Shown: one piece after another, positions 22,001-29,685 of the stretch
How positions within the stretch are numbered: position 1 is the first letter of the stretch
Layout: every line of letters starts with the position of its first letter
NCBI RefSeq assembly: GCF_008033385.1
Contig: NZ_VOGY01000001.1
Coordinates: 1-64,000 of the forward strand
Source: Algibacter pacificus
Lineage (GTDB): Bacteria > Bacteroidota > Bacteroidia > Flavobacteriales > Flavobacteriaceae
Reading direction: 5' to 3'
Length of the DNA stretch: 64,000 bases
Translations under genes and position numbers: made by a program
Notes under the pieces: model-generated
The model's database searches: none
Told to the model about the DNA's origin: nothing
What the model saw: only the letters and a program-made list of their open reading frames with translations

Positions 22001-24382
22001 ATGAAAAATCTTTTCTTGCAGCTAGTTATAGTTTGTTCTTTTTTTTGCCTTTCCACATCCTTAAATGCTCAAAATAAATTCACAATTAGTGGTACTATTT
22101 CAGAAGACAGCAGTAATGAAACTTTAATAGGTGTTAATATTATTTTTCCAGAAATTCAATCGGGAACCACTACTAATGAATACGGTTTTTATTCCATAAC
22201 ACTTCCAGAAGGCAAATATAAAATGGTGATAAGTTATTTAGGCTTTAATACGGTTGTTGAAAATATTACCCTTAACGAAGATCAAGTTAAAAACTTCAGT
22301 TTAACGGATACATTAGAAAGTTTAGACGAGGTCGTAATTACCGAGAATGTTGAAAAACTTAATATTAAAGCACCACAAATGAGTGTTAATAAATTAAGTG
22401 CTTCAACCATAAAACAAATCCCTGTAGTACTCGGGGAAGCCGATATCATTAAATCTATTACTTTACTACCAGGCGTTACAACCGCAGGTGAAGCAGCTTC
22501 GGGGTTTAATGTGCGCGGTGGTGCAGCCGATCAAAACTTAATTCTTTTAGATGAAGCTATTATTTATAATTCTTCACATTTATTTGGTTTTTTCTCTGTG
22601 TTTAACCCCGATGCCATAAAAGATTTAAAATTATATAAAGGTGGTATTCCTGCGCGTTATGGTGGACGGGTATCATCTGTTTTAGATATTTATCAAAAAG
22701 AAGGAAACAGTAAAGAATTTCATGCCAATGGAGGTATTGGTATTGTATCGAGTAGATTGTTGTTAGAGGGGCCTCTAAAAAAAGACAAAGGTTCATTTTT
22801 GTTAGGAGGTCGATCCAGTTATGCACACCTGTTTTTGCCTCTTTTCGATATGGATAATAAAGCTTATTTCTACGATTTAAATACCAAATTGAGTTATAAA
22901 TTAAACGATAATAATAATGTGTATTTTTCAGGATATTTTGGTCGCGATGTATTTAGTATTGCCGATTCCTTTGAAAACACCTATGGGAATTCAGTGCTAA
23001 ATCTAAGATGGAATCATTTATTTACCAGTAAAATATTTTCTAACCTATCACTAATTTATTCCGATTATTATTATGGTTTAAAATTGAATTTTGTGGAGTT
23101 CGATTGGAATTCAGGGATTAAAAACTTCAACTTAAAATACGATTTCAAACATTATTTAAATAGCAAATTAAAATTGCAATATGGATTAAATAGTATTTAT
23201 TATGCTTTTAATCCAGGAGATATTAAACCAACCGTTGAAACTTCGGGGATTAACCCTTTTACATTAACGCAAAAATATGCTTTTGAAAATGCCATATATT
23301 TTGATGCAGAACATAAGGTTTCAGATAAATTATCCTTGTCTTATGGGTTACGTTTAAGTCTATTTCATCGTTTAGGTCAAGATGAATTAAACATTTATGA
23401 AAATGACCAAGCGGTTGTGTTTAATGATGATTTTCAAATTTACGAAAAGGCAAAACCTATTGGTGTAGAAACTTTTGATAGAAGTGATGTAATTGAAAGT
23501 TTCATCAACTTAGAACCTCGGGCATCATTGTCTTATCAGCTTAATACAGAGTCTTCCGTAAAAGCGAGTTATAACAGAATGACGCAGTATCTGCATTTAT
23601 TATCAAATACCAATTCTCCAACACCATTAGATGTATGGACGCCTAGCGGAAAATATATTAAACCACAATTGCTCGACCAGTATGCAGTAGGATACTTCAA
23701 AGAATTTAACGAGAATAAATACACATTGGAAGTTGAAAGCTTTTATAAAACTATAAAAAACCGAATAGATTATATTGACGTTGCCGATTTAGTGGCTAAT
23801 AAAGCCATTGAGCAAGTTATTTTAAATGGCAAAGGAAGAGCTTATGGTTTGGAATTTTTATTCAGAAAAAATGAAGGCCGTTTTAAGGGTTGGTTGGCTT
23901 ACACGCTGTCTAAATCCGAACAACAGACTAAAGGAAGAACGGCAAACGAAACAGGAATTAATAACGGAGATTGGTATAATACACCTTATGATAAAACACA
24001 CGATATTTCACTAACGGGAAGTTACGATTTAAATGAAAAATGGAAGTTGAGTGGAAACTTTTTGTTTCAAACAGGTCAGCCAGCTACGTTTCCAAATGGT
24101 CAATATCAGTATAATGGTGTTACGGTACCAAGTTATGGTGCTAGAAATGCTGATAGGTTACCTGTATATCATAGGTTAGATATATCGGCAACTTACACGT
24201 CTAAACCCGATAAGAAATCTGGGTTACAAAGCTATTGGGTTTTTGGAGTTTACAATATGTATAATAGAAAAAATGCAGCATCTATCTCGTTTAGTCCAAA
24301 TCAAGATACCGGAATTAATGAAGCGAATAGATTGGCTATTTTCGGAATGATTCCTTCAGTGTCGTATAATTTCAAATTTTAA
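22001..24382 (+). CDS. TonB-dependent receptor with carboxypeptidase-regulatory-like domain
   Basis: 793 residues: signal peptide (1-23, ending SLNAQ), CarboxypepD_reg-like domain (about 27-110), a plug domain (LLPGVTTAGEAASGFNVRGG, about 150-172), and a beta-barrel finishing in MIPSVSYNFKF. It is much shorter than SusC proteins and lacks their VVGYG signature, so it belongs to the general TonB receptor class that imports unknown ligands. It is followed after 4 nt by a DUF4249 lipoprotein, a pairing often seen in Bacteroidota. The ligand is unknown; neither iron nor glycan can be chosen from the sequence. Confidence 0.92.
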   Translation: MKNLFLQLVIVCSFFCLSTSLNAQNKFTISGTISEDSSNETLIGVNIIFPEIQSGTTTNEYGFYSITLPEGKYKMVISYLGFNTVVENITLNEDQVKNFSLTDTLESLDEVVITENVEKLNIKAPQMSVNKLSASTIKQIPVVLGEADIIKSITLLPGVTTAGEAASGFNVRGGAADQNLILLDEAIIYNSSHLFGFFSVFNPDAIKDLKLYKGGIPARYGGRVSSVLDIYQKEGNSKEFHANGGIGIVSSRLLLEGPLKKDKGSFLLGGRSSYAHLFLPLFDMDNKAYFYDLNTKLSYKLNDNNNVYFSGYFGRDVFSIADSFENTYGNSVLNLRWNHLFTSKIFSNLSLIYSDYYYGLKLNFVEFDWNSGIKNFNLKYDFKHYLNSKLKLQYGLNSIYYAFNPGDIKPTVETSGINPFTLTQKYAFENAIYFDAEHKVSDKLSLSYGLRLSLFHRLGQDELNIYENDQAVVFNDDFQIYEKAKPIGVETFDRSDVIESFINLEPRASLSYQLNTESSVKASYNRMTQYLHLLSNTNSPTPLDVWTPSGKYIKPQLLDQYAVGYFKEFNENKYTLEVESFYKTIKNRIDYIDVADLVANKAIEQVILNGKGRAYGLEFLFRKNEGRFKGWLAYTLSKSEQQTKGRTANETGINNGDWYNTPYDKTHDISLTGSYDLNEKWKLSGNFLFQTGQPATFPNGQYQYNGVTVPSYGARNADRLPVYHRLDISATYTSKPDKKSGLQSYWVFGVYNMYNRKNAASISFSPNQDTGINEANRLAIFGMIPSVSYNFKF

Positions 24383-24386
24383 TATT

Positions 24387-25202
24387 ATGAAAAAGTATAT
24401 ATATATCATCGGGCTAATTTTGAGTTTTACAGCTTGTGAAGATGTTATAGATTTAGAATTGAATTCTACTGAACCACGTTTGGTAATCGATGCATCCTTA
24501 AAATGGTTAAAGGGTACCGATGGTTCAGACCAGTTTATAAAACTTTCATTAAGTGCACCTTATTATGATACCGAAGTGCCACCGGTAAATAACGCTGTGG
24601 TAACGGTGATGGATACAGACGATACAATATTTAATTTTGTTGAGGATGGTGACACCGGAATTTACCGATGTAATACGTTTATTCCGGAACTAAATAAAAA
24701 TTACACCCTAAATATTAATTATAAAGAAGAAGTGTATACCGCTACGGAGAAATTAATCGCCGTAGCGAAAATAGATAGTGTAAAACAAAAAAATGATGGT
24801 GGTATTAGCGGCGATGAAATTGAATTAAAAGCATTTTACACAGATCCTGTAGGGGCAGGGGATTATTATTTGTTCGAAGTCGATCCTCTAGAATCTAATG
24901 AATTAAGTATAGATGTTTATGATGATGAATTTACCGATGGAAACGAAATTTTTGGTTTTTATAGCGATGAAGATTTAGAAATAGGGGATGAAGTAAATAT
25001 TTATAATAGTGGTATTTCTGAACGTTTTTATGAGTTTATGGTCGTTTTATTAAAGCAGACATCCGAAGGTGGTGGTGGCCCATTTGAAACTCAACCGGCT
25101 ACGGTTCGAGGCAATTGTATAAACATAACCAATCCGGAAAATTATCCGTTTGGCTATTTTAGAGCTTCGGAAGTTTCTGTTTTTAACTATATAGTCAAAT
25201 AG
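24387..25202 (+). CDS. DUF4249-family lipoprotein, partner of the TonB receptor
   Basis: 271 residues, lipoprotein signal with Cys17 (LSFTAC). The start CEDVIDLELNSTEPRLVIDA and the central YTATEKLIAVAKIDSVK are typical of DUF4249 proteins, which are predicted beta-rich and outer-membrane anchored. The gene lies 4 nt after the receptor gene, so the two are almost certainly co-transcribed and probably form a receptor/lid complex by analogy with SusCD (inference). No enzymatic motif is visible. The acidic stretch around residues 160-215 is rich in Asp and Glu and could bind cations. Confidence 0.82.
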   Translation: MKKYIYIIGLILSFTACEDVIDLELNSTEPRLVIDASLKWLKGTDGSDQFIKLSLSAPYYDTEVPPVNNAVVTVMDTDDTIFNFVEDGDTGIYRCNTFIPELNKNYTLNINYKEEVYTATEKLIAVAKIDSVKQKNDGGISGDEIELKAFYTDPVGAGDYYLFEVDPLESNELSIDVYDDEFTDGNEIFGFYSDEDLEIGDEVNIYNSGISERFYEFMVVLLKQTSEGGGGPFETQPATVRGNCINITNPENYPFGYFRASEVSVFNYIVK

Positions 25203-25346
25203 ATAATATTGTTATTCTGTTATAAACACCTAGTAGATTATTCGATATTAGTACCACGTTAGGAAGATGATTTTATAAATGATAAAAAGATAGAAGTTGA
25301 AGATATTATTTATGATTAAACTCTTTATAATTCATATTTTTGAAAT

Positions 25347-26162
25347 ATGAATTTCACGAAAACTACCGAACAAGATTCTAAATATAATCATCTGGAAAAG
25401 ATGAGCATTGTCGAGTTATTAACCAATATTAATAATGAAGATAAAACGGTGCCTTTGGCCGTTGAGAAAGCGCTGCCACAAATAGAAAAATTAGTAGAAC
25501 AAATTGTTGCTAAATTGAAAAATGGTGGGCGCTTGTTTTATATGGGCGCAGGCACTAGTGGACGCTTAGGTATTTTAGATGCTTCGGAATGTCCTCCAAC
25601 ATTTGGGGTATCTCCAAATTTAGTTATTGGTATTATTGCCGGTGGGGATCAAGCTATTAGAAATGCGGTTGAGTTTGCTGAAGATTCACTAAATCAAGGT
25701 TGGCAAGATTTACAAAAACATAATATTTCCGATAAAGATGTTGTCGTGGGTATTGCGGCTTCAGGCACAACCCCTTATGTTATTTCTGCTTTAGAAGCAT
25801 GCAATAAAAACAATATTATTACGGGTTGTATTTCGTGTAATAAAAATAGTCCTTTATCTCTAATGGCTCAGTTTCCTATAGAACCTGTTGTTGGGCCAGA
25901 ATTTGTTACAGGAAGTTCTAGGATGAAAGCGGGTACGGCTCAAAAATTAGTGCTTAATATGATAACGACTTCTACCATGATCCAGTTGGGGCATATAAAA
26001 GGTAACAAAATGGTGGATATGCAATTAAGCAATAATAAGCTTTTTGATCGTGGCACAAAAATGATAATGGCTGAACTTCATATTCCTCGAGAAGAAGCCG
26101 AAGATTTACTTACTACATACAAAAACGTACGATTAGCAATAAAAAATTATAACAATGGATAG
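25347..26162 (+). CDS. murQ: N-acetylmuramic acid 6-phosphate etherase
   Basis: 271 residues of the SIS-fold MurQ family. It cleaves the lactyl ether of MurNAc-6-phosphate to GlcNAc-6-phosphate and D-lactate during cell-wall recycling in the cytoplasm. Signatures are YMGAGTSGRLGILDASECPP (65-84) with the probable catalytic Glu81, and EFVTGSSRMKAGTAQK near residue 190. The protein is somewhat shorter than the roughly 300-residue proteobacterial enzymes and lacks much of the C-terminal helical tail, as is common in this phylum. Its stop overlaps the start of the next small membrane gene by 8 nt. Confidence 0.94.
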   Translation: MNFTKTTEQDSKYNHLEKMSIVELLTNINNEDKTVPLAVEKALPQIEKLVEQIVAKLKNGGRLFYMGAGTSGRLGILDASECPPTFGVSPNLVIGIIAGGDQAIRNAVEFAEDSLNQGWQDLQKHNISDKDVVVGIAASGTTPYVISALEACNKNNIITGCISCNKNSPLSLMAQFPIEPVVGPEFVTGSSRMKAGTAQKLVLNMITTSTMIQLGHIKGNKMVDMQLSNNKLFDRGTKMIMAELHIPREEAEDLLTTYKNVRLAIKNYNNG

Positions 26163-26388
26163 TAAAAATAGAACCGATAAAATAAAACTATATAAAGGCA
26201 TTAAAACCATGATTTTTGCGGCGTTAACCTTATTTATGGGACCCATAATATTGAGTATGGCTTTAAGTCAGCCAGAGAATTCACTGTATATTCCGCTTTT
26301 AATTGTCGGGATTTTAATCTGTGCTTTTGCCGTGTTTTTAATCTTTAAAGGGCTTAAGCTTATTATGGATAGTATGTTTAAAAAGTAG
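26155..26388 (+). CDS. Small two-helix membrane protein (DUF6095-like)
   Basis: 77 residues with two predicted membrane helices (about 18-36 and 46-68) and a basic N-terminus (MDSKNRTDKIKLYKGIK). It overlaps the end of murQ by 8 nt and is therefore translationally coupled to it. The GPIILSMA motif between the helices reminds me of the DUF6095 family seen beside murQ in flavobacteria; that assignment is from memory. No function is known. Its coupling suggests a membrane role linked to cell-wall recycling, which is inference only. Confidence 0.72.
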   Translation: MDSKNRTDKIKLYKGIKTMIFAALTLFMGPIILSMALSQPENSLYIPLLIVGILICAFAVFLIFKGLKLIMDSMFKK

Positions 26389-26399
26389 AGGTTTATTAA

Positions 26400-26909
26400 T
26401 TAACCTTTTTTTGAACAAGCTTTTGGAGTGGTCGGGTTGTATCCAAAACTTCCATCTTCAAACTGAATTTTTAATCGGTCTAAGATGTAATTAATTATCG
26501 CATAATGATGAATGGTGTGGCTATTGGCTTGCGATAATAAAGCACCAAAAGTATAGCTGATTTCTGTTTTTCCTAGTCCTAAATCATCAATAACGATAAT
26601 ATTCGTCTCGGTATCAAAATCTAAGGATTTTAATTTTTCAATCGTGTTATTTAAGTATTTGATAGCAGCATGGCATTGGGTTTCCACATCGGTATTTCTA
26701 CAGCGAGCTGTTAAGTCAATCTTATTTTCCTCATTTAGAGTGAACATACAATTGTAAAAGTCTAAAATATGCCGAATATGAGAGCCTATACTTGAATAGT
26801 AAGGAGAAACTGAAGCATTACATAAATCGGTATTTGATAATTTATTTAGTAAAAAATCTACTTTTTGTAATGTTTTTAAATTTGATTCCTTAATAATATT
26901 CATAGGCAT
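26400..26909 (-). CDS. DinB-like (YfiT-type four-helix) protein
   Basis: 169 residues with the pattern of a four-helix-bundle DinB/YfiT domain. His-rich helices carry SSIGSHIRHILDFYNCMF (about 45-62) and SQANSHTIHHYAIINYIL (about 127-144). The conserved histidines are placed as metal ligands in this superfamily, whose members include thiol-dependent transferases. The actual reaction is unknown. The gene is convergent with the murQ pair (11 nt between stops) and 57 nt downstream of the helicase gene on the same strand, so it may be transcribed with it. The C-terminus is Cys/Lys-rich (KACSKKG). Confidence 0.75.
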   Translation of the reverse strand: MPMNIIKESNLKTLQKVDFLLNKLSNTDLCNASVSPYYSSIGSHIRHILDFYNCMFTLNEENKIDLTARCRNTDVETQCHAAIKYLNNTIEKLKSLDFDTETNIIVIDDLGLGKTEISYTFGALLSQANSHTIHHYAIINYILDRLKIQFEDGSFGYNPTTPKACSKKG

Positions 26910-26966
26910 TAAAATAATAAAATTGATGGTTATTGGTCTAATTCTATAGAATTCCTTACAAAATAC

Positions 26967-29417
26967 TTAAGATCGATTTAGAGCTTTTAGCATCAAACGT
27001 AATTCTTCATAAGTATATTTGTCATCTACTTGATGTTTTAAATCGGTCAAGCTTTCAAATGTTTTTTTAGGGATTATTTTTTTCAATTCTTGATAATGTT
27101 CTATAGGCATTAAATCACTGTACTTTACTTCTCCGCTATCAATAAAACTCGATAAATGCCTAATAATAGTCGTGTGTGTAAGTTCGCGTTCTTCTTCAAT
27201 TTCGGTAATAGTTTTACCAGATTTAAATAAATTTAACGATACTTTTTTTGTGTCTACTTTTTGCTTTTTAGGTTTTTCTACTATTTTTTCTTCTTCAAAA
27301 TTGATGTTATCTGTATTCGTGTCAATATCATTTTCATCGCAGTAGCTTTTAATTACTTTTAAAATATCGGCTCCGTATTTATCGACACGAATTTTTCCCA
27401 TACCGTCTATTTCAAGTAGTTCCTTTTTGGTTAATGGCAAAGTTTCGCACATTTCATACAGTGTTTTTTGAGTAAACACTTGATAATGGATTAAACCATT
27501 TTTCTCGGCAATTTCATTTCTTAGTACGCGCAGCATTTCAAATAATTCTACATTTGCTGTACCATCAATAACTGTTTTTCTTACTTTTTTAGGTTTGTCT
27601 TTGGCTAGAAATTTAGATTTTGCTCGTAACTCTAAAAGTTTTTTAACCGAAAATCCTTCTGCTAATCCATTAAATAATAAGATCTTGGCTGCTAGTAATT
27701 CTTCAAGTAAATCAACTGCTTTGGCTAAATCTTTATCAATAGTTTTATTATCAGTCGTGTAGTTAAACGCATTTAATTGGGTGACAAAATGTGTTTCGGT
27801 TTGCACTTTAAAATAAGCAATAGCTTTTTTAAAACGGTCTTGTATTAGAGTACTTGTATCTGGTAAAGGTTCTGTTTTAGAAAGTTCTTTTAACTGAGCA
27901 TTAAAACCATTGCTCACTTTTAAAAAATTGGTAATGGCAGGTTTTATTGCTAGTAGAGGTGCTTCAATATGACCTTTAATGCTTCCTCGGTTTTTGTAAA
28001 AGATATCTAAAATGCGGTTTGCAGGATACAAAAATGGATAAAAATCGAAGACTTCGGCAATTAAATCGAGTTGGAAATTTTTTTGAGATTCCTCTAAAAT
28101 AGTTCTATCAGGTTCATTAGCTTCCGCATTTTTATTAAACGTAATAACGTTGGCGTCACTAATAATTTGGTTGGAATGTATTTTACTTTTCAACACCAAA
28201 CCCTCCAAAGATTTACAACGACTTAACGCCACATAAGTTTGTCCATGCGCAAAAGCACCTTGCGCATCAATTATGGCTTTTTCAAAGGTTAAACCCTGAC
28301 TTTTATGTATCGTGATAGACCATGCCAAGCGGAGTGGCATTTGGGTGTAAGACCCAATTTTATTTTCAGTAATCGCCTTCGTGTCTTTATCTACTGTATA
28401 ATTTATGTTTTCCCAAACTTCGGGTGTGGTTACAATATTAAATTCATCGTCCGGACAATGCACCACCACTTCATCTTGATCTAAATGGATAACTTTACCA
28501 ATTTTCCCATTAAAATAGCGTTTTTCTGGGCTGCTGTCATTTTTTACAAACATCACCTGTGCACCAACTTTAAGCTCTAAAGCTTCATTATTGGGGTATG
28601 CATATTCTGGAAATTTACCTTCTACCTTGGCTTGGTAAAACCGGTTTTTGCCATCCAATTTATTTAATTCTGTAATATTTGTGGCTTCGGCTTTGTTGTT
28701 GTGCGTCGTTAAAGAAATGTAGCCATCGTCGGGTTTTGGAGTGAAATCGGGAATATAACGCTTGTTTAATTCTGCGGCCGAAACTTCCGAAAGTACATTA
28801 TTTCTAATCTCATTTAAAATATTAATAAACGTTGGGTTATCCTGTCTATAAATATGTTTCAACTCTATAGTTATGGCATCGCAGGCTTGATAGGCTTGGC
28901 TGCTAAAAAAGAAACCATTCTTGTAATAGGGTTTCAAAATATGCCATTCGCTCTCTTTAATCACGGGCGAAAGTTGCTGCAAATCTCCAATCATCAGGAC
29001 TTGCACACCACCAAAAACCTTGTTTCGGTTTTTATAACGGCGCAAAGTTCGGTCTATGCCATCGAGTAAATCGGCCCGAACCATACTAATTTCATCAATA
29101 ACTAAAAGGTCCATGGACCTAATAATATCAATTTTTGTTTTATTGAATTTCCGATTAAAACCCTTAGAGGCATTCAAATCGGTATCCGGTAAAATAGGCC
29201 CAAAAGGCATCTGAAAAAATGAATGTATGGTCACGCCTTTCGCGTTTATTGCCGCCACACCCGTTGGTGCTACAACCACTAAACGCTTTAAGCAATCCAT
29301 TTTTAGTCGGTGCAAAAAGGTCGTTTTTCCCGTTCCTGCTTTTCCCGTCAAAAAAATCGATCGGTTTGTGTTGTTCACAAACTCCCATGCCAATTCCAAT
29401 TCTTTATTCTCTGCCAT
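26967..29417 (-). CDS. PIF1/RecD-like SF1 helicase with HRDC and HTH domains
   Basis: 816 residues, cytoplasmic. Walker A GKAGTGKT (25-32) starts an ATPase core with Walker B LLVIDEISMVRADLLD, GDLQQLSP (motif III) and the C-terminal motif SITIHKSQGLTFEKAIIDA, placing it with PIF1-like superfamily 1B helicases. An HRDC-type domain follows (about 605-680, EIDGMGKIRVDKYG), then a C-terminal helix-turn-helix (about 710-760, GKTITEIEEERELTHTTIIR) of the type seen at the end of RecQ proteins. It probably unwinds DNA during repair or replication-fork processing. Similar proteins are common in Bacteroidota but poorly studied. A long inverted-arm repeat lies about 50 nt upstream of the start. Confidence 0.86.
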   Translation of the reverse strand: MAENKELELAWEFVNNTNRSIFLTGKAGTGKTTFLHRLKMDCLKRLVVVAPTGVAAINAKGVTIHSFFQMPFGPILPDTDLNASKGFNRKFNKTKIDIIRSMDLLVIDEISMVRADLLDGIDRTLRRYKNRNKVFGGVQVLMIGDLQQLSPVIKESEWHILKPYYKNGFFFSSQAYQACDAITIELKHIYRQDNPTFINILNEIRNNVLSEVSAAELNKRYIPDFTPKPDDGYISLTTHNNKAEATNITELNKLDGKNRFYQAKVEGKFPEYAYPNNEALELKVGAQVMFVKNDSSPEKRYFNGKIGKVIHLDQDEVVVHCPDDEFNIVTTPEVWENINYTVDKDTKAITENKIGSYTQMPLRLAWSITIHKSQGLTFEKAIIDAQGAFAHGQTYVALSRCKSLEGLVLKSKIHSNQIISDANVITFNKNAEANEPDRTILEESQKNFQLDLIAEVFDFYPFLYPANRILDIFYKNRGSIKGHIEAPLLAIKPAITNFLKVSNGFNAQLKELSKTEPLPDTSTLIQDRFKKAIAYFKVQTETHFVTQLNAFNYTTDNKTIDKDLAKAVDLLEELLAAKILLFNGLAEGFSVKKLLELRAKSKFLAKDKPKKVRKTVIDGTANVELFEMLRVLRNEIAEKNGLIHYQVFTQKTLYEMCETLPLTKKELLEIDGMGKIRVDKYGADILKVIKSYCDENDIDTNTDNINFEEEKIVEKPKKQKVDTKKVSLNLFKSGKTITEIEEERELTHTTIIRHLSSFIDSGEVKYSDLMPIEHYQELKKIIPKKTFESLTDLKHQVDDKYTYEELRLMLKALNRS

Positions 29418-29468
29418 TAAATCCTATTCAAAATCGGAAAGTAAGATACATAATTTCAATAATTTTTT

Positions 29469-29645
29469 GGGCGGGTTTTTAAGAAAAATAAAAACCGCGC
29501 TATCCGCTGTATCTTTTTGCAAAGCAGATTAATACATGTTTAGCGCGGTTTTTTATAATTAAAGGCGTTTTTATCCAAGGTTTTATACCTTAAAACTTTG
29601 CAAAAAGGATGCCGCTACTATCGCTCCCGCAACCACTTGCCAAGG
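29469..29645 (+). repeat. Long inverted-arm repeat, copy B
   Basis: The left arm (29469-29524) runs from GGGCGGGTTTTT through CGCGCTATCCGCTGTATCTT to CTTTTTGCAAAG. The right arm (29596-29645) starts with CTTTGCAAAAAG and continues GGATGCCGCTACTATCGCTC. The 12-nt ends facing the loop are perfect complements. Both arms match copy A in inverse orientation, but A uses the pair CTTTTTACGA/TCGTAAAAAG instead: different sequence, same pairing. It fills most of the 268-nt gap between the helicase and macroglobulin genes. Confidence 0.75.
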
Positions 29646-29685
29646 GCATGGGCATAACCGAAGTTTCAAACTGGGCTTACAAAAT

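Noticed and set aside
25335-25342. TATTTTTG just before the murQ start as a -7 element implying a leaderless mRNA
   Set aside because: It matches TAnnTTTG but ends only 4 nt before the ATG and has no -33 TTG at the right distance, so chance in AT-rich DNA is likely.
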